Origin: Cynocephalus volans
Lineage: Eukaryota > Chordata > Mammalia > Dermoptera > Cynocephalidae
Assembly (NCBI RefSeq): GCF_027409185.1
Contig: NC_084463.1
Location: forward strand, 159,069,869 to 159,133,868
DNA: 64,000 nt
Direction: 5' to 3'
The number at the start of each line of letters is the position of its first letter. Positions within the stretch are counted from its first letter, which is position 1. The position numbers were made by a program, and so were the translations under genes. Under the pieces are notes generated by a model. The model worked only from the letters and a program-made list of their open reading frames with translations. It did no database searches and was not told where the DNA came from. This document shows, in pieces, positions 13,801-28,800 of the stretch.

Positions 13801-16800
13801 ATTGATGATTGTTTTCTTGTTGCAAGGCTGATAGGTCCAGTCCAGCCACCGGGCCAAAGTTATACAGGATTTCTGATCATGAAAATGGGCTACACAGGTT
13901 AAGTCAGAAAATCATGTATCACGGGTCCTAAATCAGTATATTAGGAAAGAAAAAAATTGTCCCTCATTAAAAAGCTAAGACATCTGTCCTTCTTTAAGTG
14001 GGCAAACTGAAATTCTACCAGGCTGCAGACAGCTGTTTATGCTACACAGCACTTCTGAGGTAAGCCCTGAGTTAGTGAAGTCGGAATTGTTTCTAGGAAA
14101 ACAAAAATTCTAATGTGCTTCCCTTTACTTTCGGCCATGTTCTAAGTGGGTTAAAGAAGGGAAGAAAAGTAGTTATTAAGTAAGTGTGGTTCTGAAACCA
14201 ACTGAATTTAGACTGTGAGAGATTACAAAATAAGAATGGTTATAAAATGTTTGTATAGAAATTTGGTTTCATTTGCAGCAATTTCAAAATAATGCCCCAA
14301 ACTTATTCAGATTTATGTAATATACATATTGCCACTGGACACATCTTCAGTTTCTATTTATGTTAATTCTTTATCTGACACAGACTAGACTTTATTGTGC
14401 GTGTAGCTCCTGGTTGCTTTTTTTTTTCAAGTACTATTCAGTATGAAGGCCTCTTTACAAAACCCTACTAAGATGTATATGTATTAAAGCCTGTGGATTT
14501 TTAGGTAGGTGAAAAGTAGGAGAATCTTCTTTTTAAATGCTCTTAGGCATGTAAAGCACAAATTACATTTTAGTTTAAATCCACCGTTCCCTTTCTCACT
14601 GGGAAGTTGGATATCTCTTAAAGGAAAACTGAATCTGCTTCAAAGAGCTCAGCACAAATAAACATAACAACTGACCAGATTCTTCAAAAGTCAACAAAAA
14701 TGTCCTCATGAGTCAAATAAAAAGGAGGGTTGCTGCTCTGACCGCACTTACAAAGAAAGACACTGCTGCACATTTTCCGATTTCCTACTAAATCCGCTAA
14801 TGAGATGGGACACACAGAGAAATTACATTTTAATTTGGCTCCCAGCCTATATCATGTCATTACTCACCTCATCCACTTGTTCCCAACTGGGGACAGTTTT
14901 GCCCTGTGGGAGAAATTTGGCAATGTCTACAGACATTTTTGGTTCCTAGTCCTGGGGGTGGGGTGCTACCGGCATCTAGTATGTAGAGGCCAGGGATGTG
15001 CTAAACATTCTGCAATGCACGGGACAGGTCACAACAACAAAGAATTATCTGGTCCAAAGTGTCAATAGTGCTAGGTTGAAAAGCCCTCATCCTAGACCAA
15101 AAAGAAATCTTTGGAAACAGTAGAGGTAGCACCTCTTTTTGTTTTGCAGTATATTCTGGTTTCGTTTCCTGTGATGGGGTCAAGTAGAATTGTTTATGCT
15201 GTTTCATTGTTGTGTTGTCATTGTTTGGCCTCTTTCAAGTGAATGGGTAGGTAGGGCTAACACAGCAGGAAGAAAAGTGTGATGTGTCCAATTTGTATTG
15301 CTTCGTTTTGCAAGAAGAGTTGAATTACTGTTTACAAAAAGAGTAGAAAATGTTTCTTAGTTATTCCACTATCTCAAGATTTGAAATTTTATTTAATTAA
15401 TCTAAATATCATTTGTGCCTAATGACATTTATATTTTACCAAATTATGTAACAGTTTTGTGTTGACACAAAAAATTCTATATGTATATAAACTTTGGATC
15501 TGTTCTTTATTCTATTAACAACCACTGAAAGAATAACTAAAAATGAGACAATTAGGGTATATTTTGTAAATCTACCAAATATTGCTAATGTAGCACCCTG
15601 AATTTCATAAAGTAACTTACTACTTCCCAAGGTTGTATTGTAACCTATATTTGGAGTTTACTGCTTCCTAGGAGTATAGACATTTACCTGCAGTGGAAAC
15701 CATGAGTGACTGTGATACTGTATCACCAATGATGAAATAACATTTTTTTAACTTAAGTTTCTCTTTTTTATGCTGATATTGTCACTGCTAGTTCTTTAAA
15801 AAACTTCTATTATACCTAAATCTGCCAATGAATGTCAGTTTTCTAATTTAAAAAGATAAATAAATGGAAAACAGGAAAGAGAAGATAAGAAAATCAGAGA
15901 AGCAGTCTAGGAGTACAACAACCTAAAATAGTTCAGAGAAAACAAAACGGAAAATTTCCCAGAGCTGAAGGAAGTGAGTTTCCAGATTGAAAGGAGTCAC
16001 CAACTGTCCAGCAAATACATGAAAATAGATGCACACAAGGTATAAACACTCAGGATAAAAAGAAGATTCTATAAGCCTCTGGAAACAAAAAATAGGCCAC
16101 ATAAAAAGGATCAAAAATCAGAACAGTTTCAGTCTTCTCTACCACAGTAACAAAAGCTAGATGACAATGAAGCAATGCCTTCAAAATTCTGGAAAAAAAA
16201 TTATTTCCAAACTAGAATTCTATACCCAGCCAAACTATCAATCAAATGGGAGGATAAAATGAAGACATTTGCAGGCCTGCAAGGTCTCTTTAAAATGTAT
16301 CATTTCTCAGTAAACTATTAAGGGAAGTAGTCCACCAAAACAAGGGAGTAAATCAAGAATAAGGAGGATAAAAGCACAAATACAGGAGAAAACTGGAAGG
16401 AATGTCTAGGATGCTAAGAAAGGGAGATACCAGGATGACAGCCATGTGGCATCAAGTGTGACTCAAGAGACCAATGTTTTGAAGGCCATTATCCCCAAGA
16501 GACAGATGTGCTAAATGCCATCTTCCCCCAGGTTCCTTCTTTTATGACATCAACTTTTCAACCTGACAATATGCAGGTATTAACAAGTTCCTCTCATTGC
16601 CCTGCCCACTGACCTCCCCAGTAGGGGACCCTTAAACTCCCAGGGAAGTTGAAGCCAGACTGTGATCCAGAGACTCCAGGAGTCTTCACCAAACACTGGC
16701 AACAATTTCCCTTTCTTTACCTAGGTAGATATGTACTTGCTTCTCAATTTTTATATTAATCACCTTTAACACTCATATATATAAATAGTTATTGAACAAT

Positions 16801-19800
16801 AATAACGCAATTGATTGAAGGAAAAAAAATAAGAGATTACCTACTGGAAGATGTCTAGTATCTCAATATAGAGAGGAACAGGAACCAGCTAGTCAACATG
16901 GGGGTCAGTGTCGTAAGCACAACTGGTTATCAGCAGTATGAGGCAAAGCTGAGTGATCCCTATAGCGGGTAGCACAGCTCATTCACAAAGTGCTTGGATG
17001 GTGAATCCCTCCCCATCCAACTCACTGGGGTCCGGAGAGGCCAATGGACAAGGCACTGGGTGAACCAAGCAAAAAGAATATAATGTGGACAATTGTGACC
17101 ACTTCAACTACCATAATTCATTAAGAGCATTTTCTGAGTTGGCACTGTGCTTAGCATAAAGATGCTCTTATTTAATTCACATGGTAATCCTCCAAAGTTG
17201 GCATTATCATTTGCACATTATCAAAGTTCAGGGAACTTAGCTAAAACTCCCAAGGTCTTACAGCTGGCAAAAGGCAGAGCTCAGATCCAGCCCAGTTCTG
17301 CCTGACTCCAGGAGCCCATGCTCCAGACCACTACACTGACCAAGGAAGAAGAGATTGGACCTCAGAAAATTTTGAAAAAGTAATCAAAATAAGCATCCTG
17401 ACAGCCTAACCTCATTATTCATTGAAATACACACACGCACACTCACACACACCCCATATTGTTTGTATCAACAGCCATGTAACAAGGTTCTCACCAAAAA
17501 AAAAAAAAAAAGTTGGGGACGTGGCAGAAAGGGAGGGGAGGAAGTGAGAGAGAATGGGACAGAGAAAAAGATACTCAAAGAAGAGAGAGGGCATGAGCAA
17601 AATCAAACCAAGTAAATGAGCAAAACTGCATCCCTTGATCAACTTCTGGGTTCCAGCCGGGCTGAGGACAGTGCTGTTTATAAGCACCATAAGACAGTGT
17701 CACACGGATCTGGGCTTCGAATCCCACCTTTGTGACTTATCCTCACAGTTGCAGACGACTCCCAGGAGACAGGTCTGGAGACTCAACAAAGTTAGGTTTG
17801 ATTAAATGAATGGCCATAGTTAAAGAGGGCACCTCTGAGAACACACCTGGTCGCTGCGGGCCACCCCATAGCGCAGCTCGTTCACAAAGTGCTCGCAGTT
17901 CTCGCTGGTCAGCTTGTAGAGCACCTCCTGCCCCACCAGCTCCTCCGCGCGCTGGATGATCTTGCTGGGAGGCAGCGGCAGGTACTTGTCGTCATGCTTG
18001 TTGTTGACCTGGTACTTGTCTCTCCCGGCCACGTCATACAGAAGTTCCTTCTTCACCAGGGCCTTGTCAGTCAGTGCGGACATGATGCTGGCCGCACCAG
18101 CTCCCGCAATTTCACCTGCAGATCCACAAAGAAAAGACAGGGATTTGTCCTGGGCAGAACCGCAAGGGCTCAGAGCTGGCCCGCAGCTGGGCATCCGCCC
18201 TTCACACCACCCACAAGGGATGAGCAAGAGATGTGGAAAGGATAGGCATGTGGCTGTGTGGCTTTGGAGAAGGTGCTTGTGGTCTCTGGTTTCCTTATCT
18301 GAAATGAGGAGTAGTGGAGTTCCGTGATCTATTGTGACTTTTTTTTTTTTTTTAAAGATGACCGGTAAGGGGATCTTAACCCTTGACTTGGTGTTGTCAG
18401 CACCACACTCTCCCAAGTGAGCGAACCGGCCTTCCCTATATGGGGATCTGAACCCATGGCCTTGGTGTTATCAACACCACACTTTCCCAAGTGAGCCATG
18501 GGCCAGCCCTTATTGTGACTTTTTTAACCCTGAGAAGCTGGCCTTCCACCCCATGACACCCAAGTGGCCCTCTTGATTATGCAAATAGGAGCCAAGAGCA
18601 CACTCATGTTTCTCGGAGAACAGGGTGTGAACCTTCTGTGATTCCATCAAGGGTACAGCTCCTTTATACAAAGCTGATTACTGCACAAAACGTGGCTGAG
18701 ATTTCAAAAGGAGTCCCCATCCTTCTGGGAGCAAAGGAACCAAAGCTCCACAGCTGCTTCTCTAGAGGTGATACTAAGGAGGCCCACTGGGTACACCAGC
18801 ATAGCCTTGGCCATGGTCCAGGGGCTAGAAGGGGCATGAAGCTCCGGAAGTGAAATGACCTTGAAGAATGGTGGAGGGAGGGACATGCATTGGGTATGAC
18901 AGCTGGAAAACTGGGTGTACACCCAAGAGGGGACCCAGAAGCCCAGAGAGCATCCGAGAGAGGCTTGCTCTCCTCAAAAAGCCACTGTGGCCCCAATCCT
19001 GGCAGGGTCAGCGTGCAGCAAAAGCACCCTGTTAAACTGGCAGGACCAGACTTCAACTGTGACATTGTGACAGCAACAAGCAATGGCAGAAGGGGCTAAC
19101 TAGATTCCAGGTCCTGCTCTACTAAACCTCTTTGCCATGAGTACAATCCTGAGATTTTAGAAAATCAGGTGACTTCAGACTTGCTAGTAATAAGGCAGGT
19201 GGTGCTTGAGGGATTCGATAAAATAAGTAAAAGAGAGGGAGCCTTAATTGAGTTTGTGGTGAGGCTGAGTGTGTAAATTGGACCAGGTGAGCTCCTGGGG
19301 CCCATTCAGCTTCTGCTCCCCGGACAGGGTGAGTGACAGGGCTGGGACTAGGGTGAGACATGCAAGTTGCCTGAAGCACAAAATTTAAGGAGATACCAAC
19401 ACTCAGAGTCATGCAAGTGTAGAGTCAACACCTAAGAGTGAGGGTTTCCTTAAACGTGCACCCTGGGTGCCCTCCAGGTGGGTGGTACAATGTGCACGTG
19501 CTAACTATCAGAAACTGGATGGTGATTCTGACTCTATCACTGACCGGCTGAGGGGTCTGCACATGTCACTTAACCTTGCTGAGCCAGCACTGTGGGAGTC
19601 CCCCAAAACACTAAAATTGATACAGAAATACACATCAGTATAGTAATTAAAACTTCCTTTTAAAAGAATTATTTCAATTTTTAAGAAAATACCTGTATTA
19701 TAAAGAATCGTAGGGAGGGCGTGTGGATATGGCAAACAATCGGTGACTGAATTTGGGTAAATGTCAGACTGAGGAGTACAGTATCATGCTTGAAGGCGCA

Positions 19801-22800
19801 GAATCGAGAGTAGAAATGCACAGGTTTGAGTCCCACCTGCACCATTTACCCACTATGTGACCCTGGGAAAGTTCCTTAACTTCTCTGAGCCCCAATTCCT
19901 TGCAGAATAGGGACAATAACAGTCCCTACCGCACAGGGATCTGTGAAGATTAAAGGAGCTGGCCACATAAGGCGCCTTCAGTGGTGTCCTGCACAGGGCA
20001 AGTGCTCGACGAGTGTCAGCTGTTATTATGATTATTGGGGTTGTTCACTAAGCTTCCTTCCAGCTCTAATTTCTACAATTTTCTCAGTAGCAGGGGGTCA
20101 GTCTTTGCCTCACCTATCCCACAAGATTCCTGTGAAGCTGGAATGAGAAGATACAGGTGGAAGCATTTTTTCCCTTCAAAGAGCATCACTCACCCGATGA
20201 TCGGAGACACACCTGTCTACCCATATCCCTGTCATGCCTTCCCCTGCCTCCCATCCACCGATCACACCTACCAAGTGCAGGCAGTCAATTAATACTGAGG
20301 CCCTACTATGTGCCAGGCCTTATCCAAGGTAGAGACAGTGGCGTGAACTAGACAGCAGTTCACATTCAAGGGAGAGGACACTGACAGCAAACAAATACGT
20401 AAAGTAAGTTCTAGAAAATGCTATGGAGAAGACCAAGTGAAGTTACACAGGAGAGGGGGACCAGGGGAGGCTACTGTAGCTCGGGTTGGGGAGGCCACCC
20501 GAAGAAAGGGCATCTGAGCTGAGACTTGAATGACAAAGCAGCAGCAGCTGTGCCAAGGCCTGGGGAAGAGCTGGGCAGGCTCAAAAGGCAGCCAGAAGGC
20601 CATGGCAGCTGAAATCTAGAGACCCGGCCGGAGAAAAGAGAAAGATGAGGTTCAGACCACACACACCAGGCCCCGCAGCCCACAGCACAGACAGGGAATC
20701 TGTTCTACGTGTAATGGAAAAGCCAACTGAGAATTCTAAGGAGAGGAGTGATGTGATCCGATTTACACTTTACAATGATCGTGCTGGATGCCTGCCCCGT
20801 GAAGGAGGGACTGGCTGTAAGTGGGCAAGAGGCAGGGACCAGCCAGAAGCTTCAGGAGCATTGGGCAAGAGAGGGTGGTCGCTTACACTGGGGTGTGCAG
20901 TGGGGATGGAGGGGGATGGAGGGAATTAGTCAGATCCAGGGTCTGTTTTGAAGAAAAAACCAACAGGAATTCCTAATGGATTAGATGTGGGTTGAAAAGG
21001 ATCAAGAATGACTCATAGGCTTTTGGCCTGAGCAGCTGGATGGTGTCATCCACTGGAGCTTTCCTTCTGGGGTACGTCAAGTTCAAGATGCCAAGTGGAG
21101 AAGCCAAGTGTCCAAGAGGTTATACAAGTCTGAAGCCAAGCGGGAGTCTAGGTTGCGGGTATGGACTTAGATGTGGACAAATAGAAGGTACTGGAAGCCA
21201 AGGGACCCAATGAGGTCACCTGAGCTCCATTTAGGGAAAGACAGGTACCATGTGAAGAACAGAGAGAGGTCACTCATGTCAAATGCTACAGACAAACCAA
21301 GTTAAGTGATGAAGGGAATATTGACCGTGTCTTTGTCAATATTTGGAAGGTCTTTCGCTAGCCTTGATAAGAGTTGCTCCAGCAGGAGGGAAGAAAGAGA
21401 GGCTGAGTGGAGGGGACTGAAGAGAGACTGGGAAGTGAGGAACCCAAGATGGCCATGCAGACAACGCAGCGATGAGATTTGCTCTACGGGGAGTTAAGGA
21501 TGTGAGGTCCGGGTGTGTGTGTGTATTTGCTTGTTTGTTTTATCAACAGAAGATATTAGAGTTGTTTCTGTGTCAATAGGAATGACCCAGTGGAGGGGGA
21601 GAAGATGATAATGGAGAAGGAGGTGGGGAATTTGAGGAGCAAAGTGCTTACGAAAGTAAGAGGGGGTTCAGAGCCCACACGTGAGGGGGGCTGGTTTCTA
21701 AATAAGGGTGTTTTTTGCATTTTCACAGAAGAAAAGGCAGATTATGTGGACGCAGAGATTGGTGGTTTGGTTAATCGGGGCAAGGGACATAACGTCCACT
21801 GCGGTTACTTCTGATTTCTCTGTTAAGTACAGGGTGGCGCCATTAGTTAGAAGTAAAAAGGTGGGCAAAAGACACGTTCAAGAATGTCCACAGCAGCTCT
21901 ATTCACAGCAGCCAAAAACTGGAACCAATCTGATGTCCATCTGCAGAAGATATGTCTGGAACCAATCTGATGTCTATCTGCAGATAACAAATTGTGGTAT
22001 ATCTGTATAACAGAAAATATACAGCAATGAAGAAGTACTGCTATTTACAACACGGACGAGTCTCATGGGCATAATTTCAAGTGAAAGAAGCCAGACACAA
22101 AGCAAGGACTGTGTGTTTCCTCTGCCACAAATTTCTAGAACAGACAAAACTAATCTATGGCAAGAGAAGCTACAACAGTGGTTGCCTGCCTAGGGTGATG
22201 GGGGTGGGGGCGAGGGGATATTGAAGCAGCATGAGGGAGTCTTCTAGGGCGATGGGAATGCTCTAGATCATGATCTGGGTCATTGTCACGTGGATGGATT
22301 TTTTAAAATCTGACTGTACACTTTACTATATTTATGTTATATCCCAGTTTAAGTAAAAAGTTTAAGAAAATGGGTGGGGAAATTCTCACAGCAATCCTCC
22401 AAGTTAAGTATTCTGAGCCTCAGTTTACAAATAAAGAAACCAAGGCTGAAGAGTAGAAACTGGATTTGGCCCAAACATCTGTGCCCTTTCCAGGAGTTTT
22501 ATGATAAAGAACTGAATGTGTCATATATAGAGACATAGTATATAAAACACGTAAAAGCAGAGCTGCTCCCTCAACCCCTCTACAGGAACCCCCTGGGGTT
22601 CCAAGGAGCACAATTTGAAAATCCCACACCAAACTGTCTTCCTGTAATATTCAGGAACAAACGTGCAGTCAGGAAGCAAGGAGAAGGCCGGGGTCACCTG
22701 TTACCCACAGCTCCCTCCCCTCTCTTCCCAGCCCCTGGGCCAGCACAGTGGAGGCCCTGGGCGCCCTTACTTGGGGGGGCCAGGTGGATCACATATCCAT

Positions 22801-25800
22801 CGCCAACGTAGATGGCCCAGTGTCTGTAGAAAGGGCGGAAAATCTCAATCAGGTCTCCAGGCTTGGGCTCTGGCTGCAAAAACCAAGAACAGGGCTGTTA
22901 GATGCAGGAGGAGACCTTGGAATCAGGGGCAGAGCCCAGTTAGGAAGGTGCAGCTCAGGGGCCCCATCTGCCAGCTCAGCGGGAGGTATGTCCTGAGCCC
23001 TGCCCAGCCATCCTGATGCCAGTCCACCTTCACAATCCTGTGCCCCAGGCCTGCAGGGACCATGCACCTCCATTAGGGGGGCATGGGGCAGAGTTTGAGA
23101 AAAACTTCAGAGAGGGTCAAGATCACTTTTATTCAAAATTATGGACATCCCACTGTCAGACCCTGTGCTAAGTGCTGGGGGTGGGGACAATTCCAACTCT
23201 GACCAGAATCAGGGGTGACAAGGTTCTCCAGTTTAGGCCACACTTAAATCTCTAATGAGCAAGGACACCAACTCTTCAGAACATCTAGAGTCAGAGCCCA
23301 CCAGAGGTAGGCTCTGGCCCCTCTATCCTTTGCCCCAACACAACGAACGGGGTGGGGGGTGTCTGGTCCACCTGCTCCTAGGGGACAGATCCATAGGGGT
23401 TTGCCTACATCCCACCTCCAAGCTTGCTGGGCCTACCTGAGAGAGTCCATCAAGGATGAGGAAGGGGGAAGGACTCACCTTGAATGGCCTCCCTGGGGTA
23501 AAAATGATGGGCAGTTGGAATAGCCAATCACAACTCTACAACACCTATGACGCAGAGTGGATGGGCAGTTCATTTACACTTCATAGAAACATTAAAACTG
23601 CAAATAAGCATCATATATGGCTGGGGGAATATCTTTCCATGGGAATTTCACAGATAAATCATGTTCTCTTAACACCATAAGTATAATTTATCTTCCAAAA
23701 AAGGGTAGGCAGTTCTTAGAATCTATTTCAGAACAAGGGATGATGGTCACATTTATGAATACTGTTTGTTTTCCAGAATAAAAGAAAAAATATATTGTTT
23801 GTTTGTTCAGAGTTAGGGGGTCTTCAAGGATCCTCAAAGGGGAATTTTTTTGGGGGGGGGCTTTTTTATCACTATTGAAACAATTGATTGTACGTATCTG
23901 TGGAGTACAGGATTGAATATCAATACCTGTGTACAGTATGTGATGCTCAAATCAGGGTAATTAGTACATTCAACATTACACAATGTAATCATTTTTTGTG
24001 GCCCTTCACCAATTTCTCCCTAATCAACCCCCCTCACTTTTTCCCACCTCTGGTGGCCTCAGTTCCATTCTCTCCTTTTGAAAGTTAAAGGAATTATTGT
24101 GATTGTTGTATCTTTCTTTTTTTTAATTTACTTTATTTTTTTAGCTCCCACTTATGAGTGAGGACATGTCGTATTTCTCTTTCTGGCTTATTTCCCTTAA
24201 CATAATTTTCTCTAAATTCTTCCATGTTGGTGCAAATGGCAGAATTCCATTCTTTTTATGGCAGAGTAGTATTCCATGGTGTATATATACCACATTTTCC
24301 TTATCCAGTCATCCATTGATGGACATTTAAGTTGGTTCCAACTCTTGGCTATTGTAAATAGAGCTGTGATAAACATGGGAGTGCAGGTATCCCTTCAACA
24401 TGATGATTTCCATTCCTTTGGGTCTATATGCAGCAGTGGGATTCCTAGATCATATGGCAGTTCTACCCATAGTTGCTTGAGGAGCCTCCATACTGGTTTC
24501 CATAATGGCTGTACTAATTTACAGTCCCACCAACAGTGTAGGAGGGATTCCCCTTTCTCCACACCCTCACCAGCATTTGTTATTCTCTGTCTTTTTGATA
24601 ATGGCCAGTCTAATTGGGGTAAGATTATATTGCAGTGTGGTTTTGATTTGCATTTCCCTGATGCTGAGCATTTTTTCATGTGTCTGTTGGCCATTTGCAC
24701 ATCTTCCCTCATAGGCAAGGACATAAAGACAAGACAGTGAGCCAGCCATAAGAGAGGTTACAGATTGGAAAGGAGACACTGTGAACATCAGTAATATCAT
24801 GTCAAGTAATAAACAGCTGGTAGGTACACAGACCCAAGGAGCTCACTGTGTTCCAGGCAAATATCAACAAGAGACCTACACATTGAAATATGCTGCATTA
24901 AAAAAAAACTTTATTACAATGACAAAAAATAATTTAAATTATTATAATGGTTCAGGCAGAAAAAATATTTAGTTATCTACAAAGGAACAGAGAAAAATGT
25001 TATACCCAAAAATCCACATACCATATGATTCCATTTATATGAGGGGTCTTCAAAAGGTTCATGGAGAGATGTGTATTATTTTTATTTTTTACTTTTTAAA
25101 ATGGTAGACAAATGTCCTAACACTGGGTGGCTGGCCAGTACAGAGACTGAACCCTGGAACTTAGTGTTATCAGCACATACTCTAACCAACTGAGCTAACT
25201 GGCCAGCTCTGTATTATCTTTTAATTCCATTTTTCCATAAACTTTCTGAAGTACCCTCGTATGACATTCCAGAATAGGCATAGCTGTAGGAAAGAAAATT
25301 GATCAGTGATTTCCAAGGGCTGGGTTCAGAAGAGGGACTGACTACCAAGGGGCATAAGGGAATTTCAGGAGTAATTAAACTTTCTATGCTGTTCTATGTC
25401 TTGATTGTGGAGATGGTTATGCAATATATGTTTTCAAAACTCATAGAACTATAGGCTAAAAAGGGTAAATTATATCTTCATTTTTAAAAAGAAACTAATT
25501 TCTAAAAATAAATGCAAATTTACAATATTTTTTTTTAAATGAATAGCTACAGTTTAGAAAGAAAAAAGTTGTGATTTCTTTACACTCAAGCCAAGTTGCC
25601 TGTCCTTTGTAAGGGCAAAAGATACACATTCCCAAATATGCCAAGCTCAAAACATAATACCACTCAAGGAAACTTCTTTTTTAAAATGAAGAAAAAGGTG
25701 GTAGACTCACCAATGGAGCCCTGTGCACTAGTTAGAAGCAAGAGGTCAATGTTCACATGGCAACATGGATGATCTGTGAAACACAGTGCTGAGTGGAAAA

Positions 25801-28800
25801 ACGAGGACATGCTGTGTAACACAACACCGCTTACATGAATTAAAGATACGTGCACAGAACCTACAATACACATCTTACCAGAACCACCTGTAGTGGATTG
25901 AACTGGCCCCCCCCCCCCACAACTCCCTGAAGCTTGAATTGTGTTCCCCAAATTTTATGTATTAGAAACTTAGCCCCCACTGTGACTGTTAAGAGGGGGG
26001 GAAATCCTATTATGTAACTGAAAAGTGGAGCCTTGAAGAGGTGACTGGATTGTAGGACCATGCAGTAGTGAATGGATTAATAATGGTGGTCAGGGCATGG
26101 TTCTGAGGGTTTTAAAAAGAGAGTGAATGTGGAAGTTGTCCTCTTGCTCTCTCAGTTCCACCATTTCACATGCAATACCCTGCATCACTGAAGTCACCAC
26201 CAAGACCCTCAACAGATGTGTTCCCTGGACTTTGGATGTCCCAGCCTCTGAAACTATGAGCAATAAATTTTGTTTTCTTTATAAATCACCCAGTAGAAGG
26301 TATTTTGTTATAAGCAACAGAAACAGTCTAATACACCACCCTGAAAAAATAATTTTTAAAAAGCTACAATAACAAGAAAAGAATCACACAAACCAAAGGA
26401 CACATATTAAACAAAACAGGATGGTGGCCACTGGGGAGATGGAAGCAAGGAATGATAATTAAAGGGAACAAATAAATAAACACCCAAGAGGGGGTCTTGC
26501 AGGGACCAGCAAGGACAGGGAGTCATGGACTGAAGATACAAACAATTCACCCTCTACCACTGAGATCCAACTAGAAAAACAACTACTTGATGATACACAT
26601 AAGCCAACTTAGCTGAATCAAAATTAAGAACACAAAAACTCATGTTCTAAATTTAGAAGTATGAAAACTACAGTCCATGGGCCGAACTTGGACCTGTGCT
26701 TGTTTTTGTACAGTTTTCCTGAAAGCTAAGAATGTTTTTTTATATTTTTATAAATCACTGGGGGAAAAGCCAAAAGAAGAATAATACGTTGTGCCACATG
26801 AAAATTCTATGAAATCCAAATTCAGTGCCCATAAAGTTTTATGCGAACATAGCCACACTCCTATATTTACATTCTACCCATGGCTGTCCTCTGTCTCCAA
26901 TTGCAGGGTTGTGTAGTTGTGACAGAGACCATACAGCCTGCAAAACCTAAAATGTTTACCATCTGGCCCTTTACAGAAAAAAAGTCTGCCAGTCCCTGTT
27001 ATAAAAGGACAACAGCGATTCCGGGAATCCAGTTGTATAGGTCATCAGGTGGCTCTGTGCCAGGAACAAGGCTTGGGCAGAGAGAGTGGGCTTCCAGACC
27101 CACAAAGAGAGCTGCCCCCTCCAGGGCGGGGCTCAGGGGAGCCCCAGCCAGCACAGTAACCAAGGCTCTCCTATGCAGCATAGGCAGTGACAACAGCAAA
27201 GCTGAGACTGTGCCCACGGGATCTCAGAACAAAAAGCCTTTATCCCCCAACAAAAGCAGTGTTACAAAGAGCTGTCTAACAGCCATTTTCCTTAGCAAGC
27301 AAATTGAGAGACAATTCCTGGCCTCCAAAAGTCATATTAGAAAAACCACCCAAACAACCATTAATAAGGACCAGTTAAAGAAATTGTCTTACATCTACAT
27401 GTACATACAGCCATTAGAGACAGCAAGGTGGATTTACATGAACAGACATGGAAATAATCCAAAAAAGCAAGTTGAAAGATATTACTGTTCCATTTTTGCT
27501 TAAAATACATTTTTATACATTTATAAGTAAAATGTATTATACACTATGTATGATCTGAGGAAAATACACCAAACTGTTATATATTATGTACAGTGGGTGG
27601 CTGGTATTCAGGGATGATTACATTTTCTGTTATTTTATTGTTTAGATTTTTCACCAATATGAATTACACTTTGAAAACAAAATTTTTAAAGATTTTTCAA
27701 TAGGAAAAAAAACCCCTCATGTTGATGAACTTGCAATTCTTTAATTGGAAAATGTAGACATTATCTGTTACCAAAACCTCATGAAACCATCTCCCAATTT
27801 AGGAATAAACTTTCCTTTTAATTATTTTCTTGTTTTCCAAAATCTTTAAATAAGCAGGTATTCATTTTAGAATCAGAAAAAAAAAAAAAAAAAAACTGAG
27901 ACTTGGCAAACATCACTATGTCCAATTTTGGGCAATCCATACAATCACTACCATGTAAAAAAATAAAAATAAAAATAAAAACAGCCAAAAGACTAGAAAG
28001 ATATATACCAACACCCTGACGAACATTCCCTCTGGGTGCTGCAGCAAAGAGTGGTTATTGCGATTATTTCGCTTACTTCTATTTTTATGTATTTTCCAGT
28101 TTTTCTGCAATGAGCATTTTGAAGTTCATAGCATGCTTCCCAACACTTTATTATGAAAAAATTTGAAACGTACAGTTTTCAAACGTTCAAAGTTGAAGGA
28201 AGTTTTTAAATGAACATCTATATACCCACCACCTAGACTGTACTGTTATGTTACTATATTTGCTTTATCACAGATATGTTCATCTATTCATTTTTCCTGC
28301 ATAGTATCTTTAAGCTCTTTTTTTAAAGTGATTTAAGAGCTAAAGCACTGAGGGAATCCAGGGCGATGAGAGAGTGGTGTGCTCTAACTCCGCTCTCCAG
28401 AGCAAGCTGTGTTCCTGACTCAGAGTGCAGCCTGCATCCCCAGGTGTGGCTCTCAGACTTGAGACTGCACGAATTACAGAAGGGGGTTGCTGAATCGCCC
28501 AGCATGTTTAACAAATCCCCTCCCCCACCCCAGGAAGGGATGTAAGTGGCCAAGGACACCCCTTGACAATCCCTTCACCTTGGACGCCCACCTCTGCCTC
28601 GGAGAGTCAAGGAACTCGCTCGTTTGCTCATTCACTCAACACATTCACTGAGCTCCGTGCCAGGCACCAGCTGGGCACCTGGGCTATGTCTATGGACAAA
28701 GCAAAGATCCCTCGTTCAGCAGGGGAGAAAGAGAATATTTTTTTAAAAAGAGAGAGAAAGAAAGAAAAAGAAAACCCTTAGTAAATAAGTAAACCATCAA

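Larger units (their letters stand above)
25005..25490 (+). mobile_element. L1M 3' end split by a MITE
   Basis: The left part (25005-25039, CCATATGATTCCATTTATAT) continues at 25262 (ATTCCAGAATAGGCATAGCT, TGATTGTGGAGATGGTTATG). This is normal L1M 3'-end order once the 222-bp MITE/SINE nest is removed. Confidence 0.8.

Noticed and set aside
17889-18327. Plus-strand frames opposite the PLAAT3 catalytic exon
   Set aside because: They are antisense shadows of a well-supported exon.
26880-27503. 207-aa open frame on plus
   Set aside because: It begins inside an old hAT transposon copy and runs on through non-repeat intron. No domain, no splice context, and the translation is low in conserved features.
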